Shown: positions 1 to 9,032, numbered from the stretch's first letter. The stretch is 64,000 bases of DNA from CAYOWQ01 sp964407695 (GCA_964407695.1 CAYOWQ010000001.1:372001-436000), one strand, 5' to 3'. Translations and numbers: made by a program. The notes: generated from the sequence alone by a model not told the origin.

Positions 1-2487
1 TTCTCCAACCTGCTTGGCGGAAGCGATCTCGATTCTCATCTGGCGAGGATCAATTCCCTCGCGCGCCTGCAACTCGGCGATTCGCTGGTCCAGCTTGCCC
101 TGCTCCTCAGCCTGTCGGGCGTCGAACTCATCGATGAACCGCTTGCGCTCCGCAGCCGCCACAGCTCTCGAATTCTCCGTACGCCGGTCAAGCTCCGTCA
201 GCGTTCGATGCTTGGGCCGACGTCCGCGAATCTCAACAAATCGGTCGTCTCCGGCAAGGCTGTCGAGGACGTTCAACACGAACGTGACATTGTCCAGTTG
301 AAGGTCGATGGGCGCTTCGGGGTCGCCTGAACGCTGCCGGATGGCGAAGAAGACGCTGAAAAGCGCATCGACGTCGCTGACGACAACGGCACGGATCGGA
401 CGGGAATGCTCCGCTTCGGGTGAACTGGCCGCACCCGGAGCATTCTCCTTCGCAGGAGAATCGCTCGGTTGAGCCGGTGCAGAGACTTCCGCAGCGATCA
501 CAAACGGCTGCCCGCTCTCAACAGACCTTCGGTTGGGGTTGAGCGATGCTCCCATGAGCATGTCGCGGATGAGCATGTCGTCATACTGCACCGTCGAGGT
601 GCGCGTTCCCGTCGAGATCAGGGGCGAAAAGGTGCTCTCGGAATTCGCCGCCGGTTCAAACGATCCCGGAAAGACGAACAGCACTTGTTGCAGCGTGTTC
701 GTGGTCGAACTGGCGAGAGAAAATCCCTCGTCGCGCCCGAGCGTGCGGTCGATGAACACAAACTCGGGCGGCAGTTCGCCAAGTTTCGGATAGGGGTTGT
801 AATCCTGGCGCACCACCGTTGTCGCGCTGTATCGAACTCCAAGCAGGTCCCAGAGAGCCGTCACATCACCCTTGGGCTCGGGCATCTCCCGCTGCATGAA
901 CGGATTCCCGCCCGGCCGTCGCGGCTGACTCGACGCCGTGATCGCCGGGTCAAAGTATGGAAATGGATCTTCGAAGATGGCCGTGGGAACGCCCGCCCCA
1001 ACCGCCGCCACAAGATGATCCATCGCTCCCTGAGGGAGCGACGACGGCTGGGCCACGAGCAGCGCATCGAAATCGGTCGCGATCGGCTGGTTCGGGTCAA
1101 CCTGAGTGACCTCATATTGCTTGCGAAGCTCGCTGACGATCGGCTGGTCCTCGCGCTGGCTGAAGCTTGCCATATCGAAGCCGCCGAAGAGCTTGGCGTC
1201 GGTCGTCACGACGCCGATGCGCTTCCGCTTCTGATCGCTTGCCGTCACAATCGAACGAATGACCTCATATTCAGCCGGAATTCCGCGATCGAAGAAGGGC
1301 ACGACGACCTTTTCAGTTCCGCACATGAACGCAGCGCCGAGGAAGATATCGCGAACAATGAAGGCTCCGCGCTGCAAGGTCTGCACCGGCTGGGCGCGAA
1401 TGCCGAACTGGTCCTGCGCTTCAGCAGCCTCCGAGCTGTAGGGCTCGGTCGGCGTAATCCGAACGGTGACGGCGTCGCCCGCAATCGAGTCGACTTCCCG
1501 AAGCACCGTCAGCAGATTCAACCGAGTCTGCACATACTCCTCGGGAACCTCGGAGCTTACGTAGGCGTCGATGATGACCGGCCGTTCGGTCGAGAGATTG
1601 CCGAGCAGCACTTTCGTCTCCGAACCCAGGGAGCTCAGCCGCTCGCTGCTGATGTCGGTCCGGATGTTGTAGCGTGCGGCCACGGCATTCGCGCCGATGG
1701 CGATGCCCATGAGCGCCAGAACTCGAACGGTGTAATGCAGCGCCATCGGAAATCGCTGTGACCGGCCTCCCCAATGTCTTCGGCTGATCAGCACCATGCA
1801 GAGATAGAGCGTGATGGCCGCGATCGACGCAAAGAACACAATCGAATGCAGCGTAATCACGCCCCGCCCGAAGTCACGGAACTGCTCGGCGATGCTCACG
1901 CTCCGCACAACGGCCGCCGGCGTTCGCGGAAGAATGGCGTCAGCGCTGGAGGCGAAGGCAAGGGGCGCGTTGAACGCCGCGGCGAGAATGAAGCTCACCG
2001 TGAGGTTCGAGCTGAGGAAGGACGCCACCATTCCGACCGCCAGCATGGCTGCACCCACCATCCAGTAGCCGATGTAGTCGGAGGCGATAAGTCCCGGATC
2101 CGGCGACCCGAGCAGCCGAAGCATTCCGACATTGCAGAGCGAAAAGACAAGCGCGATCGTGAAGATGGCCAGCGAGGCCAGGTACTTGCCGGCAACGACG
2201 TCAAGATCGCTCGCCGGCTGGGTCAGCAGCAACTCATCCGTTCCCTGCCGACGCTCATCCGACCAGATGGTCATCGAGATCGCAGGAACGATCACCAGCA
2301 TGATCCACGGCAACGCCTGGTTCAGCTGATCGAGATTGCACAGGTTGCGATTGAAGAACTCGTTCGGCCAGAACGCTGCGATGGCGCACAGCAGCACGAA
2401 CGCACAGATGAAGACGTAGCCGATGGGGCTGCTGAAATAGGCTCCAAGGTTTCGCCTGAGGATCGCAAGAATGATGGAGAGATTCAT
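1..2487 (-). CDS. ABC-2 permease fused to GldG-type domain (partial, C-terminus outside window)
   Basis: Reading starts at the ATG whose first base is 2487 and stays open to the window edge, giving about 829 residues without a stop. Residues 1-247 form a six-helix ABC-2 permease of the GldF type (start MNLSIILAILRRN, with the conserved SDERRQGTDELLLTQP segment). From Met248 the same frame continues with a new membrane helix and a long extracytoplasmic GldG-type domain, recognisable by the motif FVLNVLDSLAGDDRFVEIR near residue 735 and a charged coiled-coil stretch after it. GldF and GldG are separate proteins in Bacteroidetes gliding systems, so this is a fusion. It lies 21 bp after its ATPase gene and is probably co-translated. 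The substrate is unknown. In planctomycetes such exporters are not tied to gliding, so motility should not be assumed. Confidence 0.85.
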   Translation of the reverse strand, partial: MNLSIILAILRRNLGAYFSSPIGYVFICAFVLLCAIAAFWPNEFFNRNLCNLDQLNQALPWIMLVIVPAISMTIWSDERRQGTDELLLTQPASDLDVVAGKYLASLAIFTIALVFSLCNVGMLRLLGSPDPGLIASDYIGYWMVGAAMLAVGMVASFLSSNLTVSFILAAAFNAPLAFASSADAILPRTPAAVVRSVSIAEQFRDFGRGVITLHSIVFFASIAAITLYLCMVLISRRHWGGRSQRFPMALHYTVRVLALMGIAIGANAVAARYNIRTDISSERLSSLGSETKVLLGNLSTERPVIIDAYVSSEVPEEYVQTRLNLLTVLREVDSIAGDAVTVRITPTEPYSSEAAEAQDQFGIRAQPVQTLQRGAFIVRDIFLGAAFMCGTEKVVVPFFDRGIPAEYEVIRSIVTASDQKRKRIGVVTTDAKLFGGFDMASFSQREDQPIVSELRKQYEVTQVDPNQPIATDFDALLVAQPSSLPQGAMDHLVAAVGAGVPTAIFEDPFPYFDPAITASSQPRRPGGNPFMQREMPEPKGDVTALWDLLGVRYSATTVVRQDYNPYPKLGELPPEFVFIDRTLGRDEGFSLASSTTNTLQQVLFVFPGSFEPAANSESTFSPLISTGTRTSTVQYDDMLIRDMLMGASLNPNRRSVESGQPFVIAAEVSAPAQPSDSPAKENAPGAASSPEAEHSRPIRAVVVSDVDALFSVFFAIRQRSGDPEAPIDLQLDNVTFVLNVLDSLAGDDRFVEIRGRRPKHRTLTELDRRTENSRAVAAAERKRFIDEFDARQAEEQGKLDQRIAELQAREGIDPRQMRIEIASAKQVGE

Positions 2488-2508
2488 CGATGCGTGCTCA
2501 TCATGGGG

Positions 2509-3249
2509 TCAGGCTGAGGTGAGTTCCGCGAATCGTTCATCCATTCGCGATGCGCTGCCGCGGAACTCGCTTGGTGTTCCGTCGAACACGAGTCGTCCTT
2601 CGTGGATCAGAAGCACACGATCGGCCATCGCGTCGACTTCCTGCAGGATGTGCGTGGAAAGAAGAATGGTGGTCTGCCGCGCCATTCGGCGAATGGTCTC
2701 ACGAACCTCACGGATCTGATTCGGATCAAGGCCGGCGGTCGGCTCGTCAAGAATCAGCACCTTCGGTTCATGCAACAGCACGTGGGCCATGCCGACCCGC
2801 TGCCGATATCCCTTCGATAACTTCCCGATCGCCTTTCCTGCCACCGAACCCAGGTCGCACACGTTGACGACTTCATCGATGCGGCGGTCGAGGCGAGATC
2901 CATGCATCCCCCGAAGATTCCCGATGAATCGGAGCAGCGCGATCGGCGTCATGTCCGCATACAGCGGCCCGTTCTCGGGCAGATACCCCAGGATCGCGGC
3001 ACCCGCGAGGCGATCGCGAGCCATGTCGTGTCCGCCGATTCGGGCCGTTCCCGACGTCGGCGAGAGATACCCCGTCAGAAGCTTCATCGTGGTGCTCTTG
3101 CCGGCGCCGTTCGGCCCCAGAAAGGCCGCAACGCTTCCCGCAGTTATTTTGAAAGACACATCGCGCACTGCAGCGAACCGGCCGTACAGACGAGTAAGCC
3201 GATCCGCCTCAATCATCACGGGATGCGATGCCTGTTCGTGCCTGGTCAT
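2509..3249 (-). CDS. ABC transporter ATP-binding protein (GldA-type)
   Basis: A 246-residue ABC ATPase. Walker A is GPNGAGKS (45-52), the signature is LSKGYRQ (144-150) and Walker B is VLILDEP (164-170), followed by the H-loop in LLSTHILQEV. The Q-loop region reads GYLPENGPLY, typical of the GldA/ABC-2 exporter class. It should energise the permease-GldG fusion that follows 21 bp downstream on the same strand. Upstream on the minus strand a TAGGTT hexamer (3274-3279) and a GGAG element before the ATG are the only visible initiation signals. I found no convincing -35 box. Function as an ATPase is certain from the motifs. The transported substrate is not visible. Confidence 0.93.
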   Translation of the reverse strand: MTRHEQASHPVMIEADRLTRLYGRFAAVRDVSFKITAGSVAAFLGPNGAGKSTTMKLLTGYLSPTSGTARIGGHDMARDRLAGAAILGYLPENGPLYADMTPIALLRFIGNLRGMHGSRLDRRIDEVVNVCDLGSVAGKAIGKLSKGYRQRVGMAHVLLHEPKVLILDEPTAGLDPNQIREVRETIRRMARQTTILLSTHILQEVDAMADRVLLIHEGRLVFDGTPSEFRGSASRMDERFAELTSA

Positions 3250-3315
3250 CGACGAGCAAACTCCACCCTTGGCAACCTACTAGAGATGCTGAAAATTGCC
3301 CGGTCCGTCACCCAT

Positions 3316-3780
3316 TCACCCGGCGACCTCTGCCAGCAGCTCAACTTCGACCGACGCTCCCAACGGAAGGGCCACTGACCCCACGGCGGCTCGCGCATGT
3401 CGCCCGGCCTCTCCAAAAAGCTGCTGGAGGAGTTCGCTCGCTCCATTCGCCACCTTGGGCTGCTCAGTGAAGCCGGGGTCCGAGCACACGAATACGCCCA
3501 CGCGCACAATCCGAACGACGCGATCGAGACTTCCGCCCAGTTGGTCGGCCAGCACAGCCAAGCCATTGACGATGCATTGCCTTGCGGCCGCTTGTCCGAG
3601 CTCGATCGAGATATGCGAAGGCACGGGTCCCGTCGCCATAAGTTTTCCGTCGAGGAAGGGAAGCTGGCCGGAAACGAAGACGAGGTTTCCGCTTCGAACC
3701 GCTGGGATATAAGCGGCGACGGGCTTGGGGGCCGCTGGGAGGACCAGATTCAGGTCTTTGAGCCTCTGGGTTGTGGTCAT
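3316..3780 (-). CDS. RidA/YjgF-family protein
   Basis: The preferred start is the ATG at 3780 (MTTTQRLKDLNLVLP), giving 154 residues. A longer frame to 3918 adds a low-complexity leader that does not resemble the family. The segment VRSGNLVFVSGQLPFLDGK and the following IELGQAAARQCIVN block match the longer RidA-like subgroup of about 150 residues, whose biochemical role is less clear than that of the 2-aminoacrylate deaminase RidA. I do not see the conserved C-terminal arginine context of true RidA, so enamine deaminase activity should not be assumed. A weak promoter (TTGCCC, 18 bp, TATTTT; 3807-3836 minus) lies upstream. It is a single gene with no obvious operon partner. Confidence 0.8.
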   Translation of the reverse strand: MTTTQRLKDLNLVLPAAPKPVAAYIPAVRSGNLVFVSGQLPFLDGKLMATGPVPSHISIELGQAAARQCIVNGLAVLADQLGGSLDRVVRIVRVGVFVCSDPGFTEQPKVANGASELLQQLFGEAGRHARAAVGSVALPLGASVEVELLAEVAG

Positions 3781-4528
3781 GAGATGGTCGTCACGGAGTT
3801 CGGGTGAAAATAGGCAATCACGGGGAGTTCGGGCAACACTGCTCGCCGGAACGTCAAAGTGTAACGCCGGGAGGGTGGTTGTGGGTGTGGCAGGGATCAT
3901 CTCCTGGACGGGAATCAACAGGTGGTCCCGGCCGGTCGGTCGACACTGTGTCGGCGCGGAAGGTCTGCGTCCAAAGTGACTTGTCGCAAAAAGATATGGA
4001 ACTTTTTCGGAACTTTGGAACTTGACAGAATCCGCCCACGTATTATTGTGATGACGTAGCGGAGAAATCCGCTCGGATCTCGCGGCATACTCTCAGGTAA
4101 TTTCCTGACCATGCCCTCATTCGCCGGTGTCGACCGGCTGTTCATGCTCGCTGCGAGGTCGACAATTTGTTGGATGCCGCCAGTCCTGTCGTGTTCGTGG
4201 CGAATGAGTGGAGTTGCCCGTTTGGGCCGCTTCTGACGAACACGAAACCAGTGGTGAGCCACACCATATATTCTATTTGCGGCTCGCAATTCGGTGACCT
4301 TTGCCGATGTTCTGGTTGAACATGTGAATGGCCTTCAAGGCTGTTCCGGTCATGTTTCGGCGTCGGCTCCGCCCCTCTTCAACTCGCCCAGAGTGGGAAA
4401 CAATGGTTCAGGTTGCCTGAACAGTTGTCCTGCGCTTTGTCGTCGCCCTGCGTGTCCGCATGTCGACGGGTTTCGTTCGTACTTATTGTTTTTCTATTTC
4501 TCCCTTTTCTCTCCCCAAGGAGGCCCCA
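3781..4528. other. Long intergenic region before the pseudopilin pair
   Basis: About 750 bases with no frame I would accept as a gene. It holds the weak minus-strand promoter of the RidA-like gene, a TTGACA hexamer (4022-4027) followed after 16 bp by TATTGT (4044-4049) on the plus strand, a small perfect hairpin (GCCGGT/ACCGGC, 4133-4148), and a T/C-rich tract from about 4484 to 4516 just ahead of the Shine-Dalgarno sequence of the first pseudopilin. If the TTGACA element is the pseudopilin promoter, the leader is about 470 nt, long enough for regulation, but this is only an inference. Confidence 0.5.
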
Positions 4529-5470
4529 ATGAACAAACGAAATGGTGGTTTCACGTTGGTCGAGCTGCTCGTGGTGATTGCGATCATCGCGCTGCTGATC
4601 GGCTTGCTGCTTCCCGCCCTGGCCAAGGCTCGGCGAAACGCCCTGTCCGCCAAGGACGGAACTCAGCTCACTCAGATCCACAAGGCTTGCCTGTCCTTCG
4701 CCAATGCGGACAAGTCCGGAAAGCTTCCCACCCCCGGCCTGATCAATCGAAAAGCTACGTTTGTGAATCCGGCTCAGCCCAACCAGAACGTCCCCGGCCA
4801 GGGTGCGGAGGATTTTGCCGTCAATCACACCGGACCTCTTTATTCGGTGCTGATCGCCCAGAACTTCTTCCAGCCCGACATCCTCATCGGCCCAACCGAG
4901 GCCAATCCCTCGGTTCGCGAGATGAAGGACTACGACTACAGCAAGTACAACGTCACCGCTGACAGCTACTGGGATCCGAACTTCGCCGTCAATATCTCTC
5001 AAACCAATAGCGAATCGAACACGTCGTATGCCCACATGGCGCTTTGCGGCGAACGCAAGAAGACCCGCTGGCGTGTTGAGGGCGCTGCCGGAGGCGGTTC
5101 GACTTTCCCGATGTTCTCCACCCGTGGTCCTGAAGACGGTGTCGTTACCGGCGACAAGTACAGCAAGTCATACACGTTGCTTCTCCACGGCCCCGATAAG
5201 GAATGGTGGGGCAATGTCACGTTCCAGGACAATCACAACGAGTTCTTGAATACCTTCTATCCCAACGGCACCGCCTATCACTGCGGTGCCACGCCTGTTG
5301 ACCTCAAGGACAACATTTTCGAGGCCATTCAGTTCTCTGCGTGCTATCCGCCCAACAGCGTTGCAGGCAAGAAGGGCCACAAGTCCGGTGATGCGCTTCA
5401 GGTCATTTCGACCGCGGCCGCGACAACCGGCAATGACGTTGACGTGATCTGGGATCCTCTGGTTCCTTGA
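4529..5470 (+). CDS. Type II secretion-like pseudopilin (prepilin-type N-terminal cleavage motif), copy 1
   Basis: A 313-residue protein that starts at the ATG 5 bp after a perfect AAGGAGG (4517-4523). An in-frame upstream start at 4460 is rejected because it would displace the prepilin motif. The N-terminus MNKRNGGFTLVELLVV is a classic prepilin peptidase site (cleavage after the second Gly) followed by a hydrophobic helix. The body is the large-headed form common in Planctomycetes, ending in a WWGNVTFQDNHNEF segment typical of these proteins. It should be processed by a prepilin peptidase and sit in the inner membrane or a pseudopilus. No assembly ATPase or secretin is nearby. It is paralogous to the next gene. 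The T/C-rich leader may help translation initiation. Confidence 0.88.
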   Translation: MNKRNGGFTLVELLVVIAIIALLIGLLLPALAKARRNALSAKDGTQLTQIHKACLSFANADKSGKLPTPGLINRKATFVNPAQPNQNVPGQGAEDFAVNHTGPLYSVLIAQNFFQPDILIGPTEANPSVREMKDYDYSKYNVTADSYWDPNFAVNISQTNSESNTSYAHMALCGERKKTRWRVEGAAGGGSTFPMFSTRGPEDGVVTGDKYSKSYTLLLHGPDKEWWGNVTFQDNHNEFLNTFYPNGTAYHCGATPVDLKDNIFEAIQFSACYPPNSVAGKKGHKSGDALQVISTAAATTGNDVDVIWDPLVP

Positions 5471-5483
5471 CGATCTTGTGATG

Positions 5484-5501
5484 GCCGGCCGAAAGGCCGG
5501 C
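5484..5501 (+). terminator. GC-rich hairpin between the two pseudopilin genes
   Basis: A perfect 7-bp stem GCCGGCC/GGCCGGC closes a GAAA tetraloop 14 bp after the first pseudopilin stop codon. There is no T-tract, so it may attenuate transcription or protect the 3' end of the mRNA rather than terminate fully. Confidence 0.5.
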
Positions 5502-5649
5502 TTGTAAACACCGCGGGCCTGGACCGGCTCGCATGCCCGCCGGTTCAGGCCGATTTGCAAGGCTCGAAAGTTCTGATCATTCGGATCGCGGCGTGTGTCC
5601 GCCATCCAGCAAGTTTCCCTTTCCGCACCCCTATTATGGAGCTTTCACA

Positions 5650-6519
5650 ATGAGACGTGAACGCGGATTTACCCTGATCGAGTTGCTGGTCGTCATGGCG
5701 ATCATTGCCCTGCTGCTCAGCTTGCTCCTCCCCGCACTGGCCAAGGCACGTGCAGCCGCCCGCCAGGTCAAAGACGCCACCCAGATCAAGCAGATTCATG
5801 CGTCCTGGCTTTCCTATGCCGCAACCACCCAGGATGGACATTTCCCAACCCCCGGCCTGATCAAGCGGCAGGCCGTCAACGGTCAGTTCATCATTGGCCG
5901 TGGCGCTGAGGATCTGGCCCAGAACAATACCGCCAACCTTCACTCGGCGATGATCGCCCTCAACTACTATTCGCCGCAGCAGGTCATCAGCCCCGCCGAG
6001 GTGAACGGTCGAGTGCTTGCCTACACGGGCTACAACTACGACAAGATCGATCCGACCGCTGCCAATCCCATCTACTGGGATGACAAGTTTGTCGCGAATC
6101 TTGCCGCTGATTCCAACACCTCCTATGCCAACATGCCGATTCTCGGCGCCCGCAAGGCCCGAGAGTGGAAGAACTCGCAGAACAGCAAGTTCGTCGTGCT
6201 TGGCAACCGCGGGCCGCAGGACGGCGATCTCGACGCCGCCAAGTACAAGGCGTCTCGAACGCTCGGCATTCACGGCGGTGCGAAGACCTGGGAAGGCAAC
6301 CTCTGCTTCAACGATAACCACATCGGTTTTGTTGAAACCTGCCGTCCCGATGGCATCGACTACCCCGATCCGAACGATCCCACCACGCTGATCCCGGACA
6401 ACGTTTTCCGTGCCGATCAGGCCGGTTCCGCGTCGAATCACACCGATGTGCTTCTCGCCGTAGTCAGCATGGTGGAAGTCAACGGAAATAATGAGACGCA
6501 TACATTGACCTTTGATTGA
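5650..6519 (+). CDS. Type II secretion-like pseudopilin, copy 2
   Basis: A 289-residue protein. The ATG at 5650 is chosen because it follows GGAG (5638-5641) by 8 bp and puts the prepilin motif RERGFTLIELLVV at the N-terminus. An upstream in-frame start at 5533 is not credible. The body follows copy 1 closely in order: a QIKQIHASWLSYA helix, the FPTPGLIKRQAV segment, a GRGAEDLAQNNTANLHSAMI block and a C-terminal GNLCFNDNHIGF motif. The two genes are clear tandem paralogues that have diverged. A strong terminator follows 73 bp downstream, so the pair is probably one transcription unit. The substrate or partner system is unknown. Confidence 0.87.
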   Translation: MRRERGFTLIELLVVMAIIALLLSLLLPALAKARAAARQVKDATQIKQIHASWLSYAATTQDGHFPTPGLIKRQAVNGQFIIGRGAEDLAQNNTANLHSAMIALNYYSPQQVISPAEVNGRVLAYTGYNYDKIDPTAANPIYWDDKFVANLAADSNTSYANMPILGARKAREWKNSQNSKFVVLGNRGPQDGDLDAAKYKASRTLGIHGGAKTWEGNLCFNDNHIGFVETCRPDGIDYPDPNDPTTLIPDNVFRADQAGSASNHTDVLLAVVSMVEVNGNNETHTLTFD

Positions 6520-6592
6520 TTCGGCTGCGACCGAATAATTCCTGCTCTTCGCCATCCCCCCTCCAGTCGCGAAGACACAGGAGTCAAAATCA

Positions 6593-6631
6593 CCCGGGGT
6601 CGGCTTCCTGCCGACCCCGGGCTTCTTTTTT
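6593..6631 (+). terminator. Rho-independent terminator after the pseudopilin pair
   Basis: A perfect 12-bp stem (CCCGGGGTCGGC at 6593-6604 with its complement at 6610-6621) closes a 5-nt loop and is followed by CTTCTTTTTT. One of the clearest intrinsic terminators in the window. Confidence 0.93.
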
Positions 6632-6682
6632 GGCCGGTGGCCGTGCGCCATGCCACATCGTCTGTCCACGTCATCGCCGATC

Positions 6683-6688
6683 TATACT
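6683..6688 (+). promoter_or_regulatory. -10 element TATACT directly before the nfeD start
   Basis: TATACT ends 8 nt before the ATG at 6697, with no Shine-Dalgarno in between, so the transcript would begin at or next to the start codon. The -35 region is weak. The same hexamer serves the tRNA-Gly promoter in this window, which supports the assignment. Confidence 0.55.
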
Positions 6689-6696
6689 TGCGCTGG

Positions 6697-8394
6697 ATGA
6701 TCAATCGGCTCCTGTTGCTCCTTTCCGGCCTCCTTCTTGTGGTGAACATGGGATGGGCTGCCCAATCGCAGACCACGCCGATCGTTTCCGCCCCCGCCTA
6801 TCGGCAGGCCAACACCATCGCCGTTCTGACGATCAAGGGGCCGATTGACGAAGTCACCTATAAGTCGCTCGAACGCCGGGCCGCCGCCGCCCGCGCTGCG
6901 GGCGTGCAGGGCATCGTGATCGAGCTCGATACCCCGGGTGGCGAGCTGACGGCGATGCTCAATATCTGCCACCTGATCAAGAATGACATGCCCGCGAATA
7001 CCGTGGCGTGGGTCAATCATCAGGCCTACTCGGCCGGTTCTGTGATCGCGCTGGCGTGTCGCGAGATCGTGTTTGCCCCCTCGGCCACCATGGGAGATGC
7101 GGCACCCATCCAAATCGATCCGCTGGGCATCCTCAATCAGTTGAACCCGGCCGAACGTGCCAAACTCGAAGCGCCGTTGCGTGCCGAGGTCGTGGATTCC
7201 GCTCGGCGAAATCACTACGACGAAAACCTCGTGCAGGCGTTCATTTCGGTCGAAATACAGCTCTGGTTGATCGAAAACACCCAGACCCACGAGACCGCCT
7301 TCGTCGATGCCGACGAGTTTCGAGACGCCATGGGCGAGGACCCTCCCCACACCGCCGCGAGGTCGACGACCGGAAACACCGCCGCCGTCAATTCACCCCA
7401 GGCCCAGATCAACAGGCAGTTCGACGCCCAATCACCCGCCGATCTCGTCGCAGCGTCCGAAACTTCGCTCGAGGAGATGTTTCTCAAGAGCCGGCCGCCC
7501 GTGCGCGAACGCCTCACCGCGGCGGATCGTGGCAATTGGCGCCTGGTGATGCAAGTGGATCGCGATGACCAGCTCCTCGTTGTGCGGACGGCCGAAGCGA
7601 AGTTCTACGGGCTCGCCAAGGGCGTCGTGGCCAACGAACAGGAGCTCAAGAGCTTCTTCGGGGCCGTCAATGTCATCAGGCTCGACGAAAGCTGGTCCGA
7701 GGGCCTCGTGCGGGTCATGACATCGCTTCCCGTCCGCGCGCTTCTCATCATCATCTTCCTGGTCTGCCTGTTTATCGAAATCGCCACTCCGGGTGTCGGT
7801 TTCTTCGGCATCACGGCCCTGGTCGCCCTCGTTCTCCTCATTGGAACCCCCGCGCTCATCGGTCTGGCCCAATGGTGGACGCTGGTCATGATTCTGGTTG
7901 GTCTCAGCCTCGTCCTCCTCGAGTTGTTCGTCATTCCCGGTTTCGGAATCACCGGCGTCGCCGGAGCAGTCTGCGTTCTTGCGGGGCTTGTCGGCGTCTT
8001 TGTAAGCGGTGATATCTCCACGATCGAAGGCCGACGCGACCTCTGGACCGGCATCGGAACCACGCTCGTCTCGCTCTTCGCTTCCGGAATCGGCATCTGG
8101 TTCATCGCCCGCCAGTTGGAAACGATCCCGCTCTTCCAGCGGCTGGTCCTGACCGCGGAAATCAAGCCGTCTTCGGAAACGTCGCTCCTCGATCCAGCGC
8201 TTGCCACGCAGCGCGTGCTCGAAATCGGCGACCAGGGCTCCGCCGTCACCGACCTCCGCCCGGTCGGCAAGGCCATCTTTGGCGATCGCCTGGTGGAGGT
8301 GCAGTCTACCGCGGGGTATATCGACCGCGGAACTCCGATCGTGGTGGTTCGCATTGCCGAAAATCAGATCGATGTGGAGGAACTTCGCGCATGA
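6697..8394 (+). CDS. NfeD-family membrane serine protease (ClpP-class domain plus NfeD C-terminal domain)
   Basis: A 565-residue long-form NfeD. The start at 6697 (MINRLLLLLSGLLLVV) gives a clean signal peptide. The more upstream frame start at 6637 lies inside the preceding terminator tail region and is not favoured. Residues 40-250 are a ClpP-like serine protease domain. The nucleophile is probably Ser112 in AYSAGSVIALA and the general base probably Lys156, by position relative to archaeal PH1510. Four or five membrane helices follow (about 350-480), then a soluble NfeD beta-barrel domain at the C-terminus. Long NfeD proteins cleave membrane proteins such as stomatin/flotillin partners. The next genes, a short NfeD and floA, fit that pairing. 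It overlaps the next gene by 4 bp (ATGA). Confidence 0.9.
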   Translation: MINRLLLLLSGLLLVVNMGWAAQSQTTPIVSAPAYRQANTIAVLTIKGPIDEVTYKSLERRAAAARAAGVQGIVIELDTPGGELTAMLNICHLIKNDMPANTVAWVNHQAYSAGSVIALACREIVFAPSATMGDAAPIQIDPLGILNQLNPAERAKLEAPLRAEVVDSARRNHYDENLVQAFISVEIQLWLIENTQTHETAFVDADEFRDAMGEDPPHTAARSTTGNTAAVNSPQAQINRQFDAQSPADLVAASETSLEEMFLKSRPPVRERLTAADRGNWRLVMQVDRDDQLLVVRTAEAKFYGLAKGVVANEQELKSFFGAVNVIRLDESWSEGLVRVMTSLPVRALLIIIFLVCLFIEIATPGVGFFGITALVALVLLIGTPALIGLAQWWTLVMILVGLSLVLLELFVIPGFGITGVAGAVCVLAGLVGVFVSGDISTIEGRRDLWTGIGTTLVSLFASGIGIWFIARQLETIPLFQRLVLTAEIKPSSETSLLDPALATQRVLEIGDQGSAVTDLRPVGKAIFGDRLVEVQSTAGYIDRGTPIVVVRIAENQIDVEELRA

Positions 8395-8966
8395 GTTGGT
8401 GTGTGCTCGCCCAGACTGCGGCCACCACGTCTGCCGGTGACCCGACGTATGTGGTCTGGGGCTGCGTGCTGCTTGCCGCGGCGATCGGCCTCCTCGTCCT
8501 CGAACTGTTCGTTCCCAGTGGGGGACTGATCGGCGTCCTCTGTGCCGTGGCCGCCATCGGGTCCATCGTGGCGTTCTTCGCCTACGACACGACATGGGGC
8601 GCGGTCTCACTTATCGGCTATTTTCTGTTGGGCCCGGTTGCGGTTGTCCTGGGCATGCGAGTCTGGTCGACATCGCCGATCGCTCAGCGGCTTGTGTTAG
8701 GCGGAGAGGACGAGGATTTCAACGCCACACCAGAGGAAGCCGCGTTTGCCTCTGAAAAGGCCCGGGTTCAACGTCTGGCTCAACTCCGTGGTCTCATCGG
8801 GGCAGAGGGGATGACGACCTCGACATTGCGCCCCGTCGGATTCGTGCGCATCGGCTCCCAGAAGATCGACGCTCTCGCTGAAAACGGCGTCATCGATTCG
8901 GGCATCGATGTCGTCGTCGTCGATGTCGTCGACAATCAGGTCAAGGTCCGCCCGAAGATGACGTGA
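8391..8966 (+). CDS. Short NfeD-family membrane protein
   Basis: 191 residues: three or four membrane helices within residues 20-95 and a C-terminal NfeD oligosaccharide-binding-fold domain (about 135-190, with TTSTLRPVGFVRIGSQKIDA and a terminal VVDNQVKVRP strand). It lacks the protease domain of the preceding gene. Its ATG overlaps the upstream stop codon (ATGA), so the two are translationally coupled. It is followed 66 bp later by the flotillin gene. In Bacillus the equivalent protein helps organise flotillin assemblies in the membrane. The same role is inferred here from context. Confidence 0.88.
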   Translation: MSWCVLAQTAATTSAGDPTYVVWGCVLLAAAIGLLVLELFVPSGGLIGVLCAVAAIGSIVAFFAYDTTWGAVSLIGYFLLGPVAVVLGMRVWSTSPIAQRLVLGGEDEDFNATPEEAAFASEKARVQRLAQLRGLIGAEGMTTSTLRPVGFVRIGSQKIDALAENGVIDSGIDVVVVDVVDNQVKVRPKMT

Positions 8967-9032
8967 TTCGGTTATTCTTGCTCCCGGCAGCTTCGGCCAG
9001 GAAGGCCGGCCCTGCCATTGAGGAACTCTTCC

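Noticed and set aside
469..1761. Long plus-strand frame opposite the permease-GldG gene
   Set aside because: It is antisense to a well-supported gene and its product is Arg-rich and low in recognisable structure, as expected for a shadow of a GC-rich gene.
3915..4289. 124-residue minus-strand frame in the long intergenic region
   Set aside because: Arg-rich, with no ribosome-binding site and no recognisable fold; spurious.
5545..6669. 374-residue minus-strand frame over the second pseudopilin
   Set aside because: It is antisense to a clear pseudopilin and also runs through the terminator at 6593-6631; no family resemblance.
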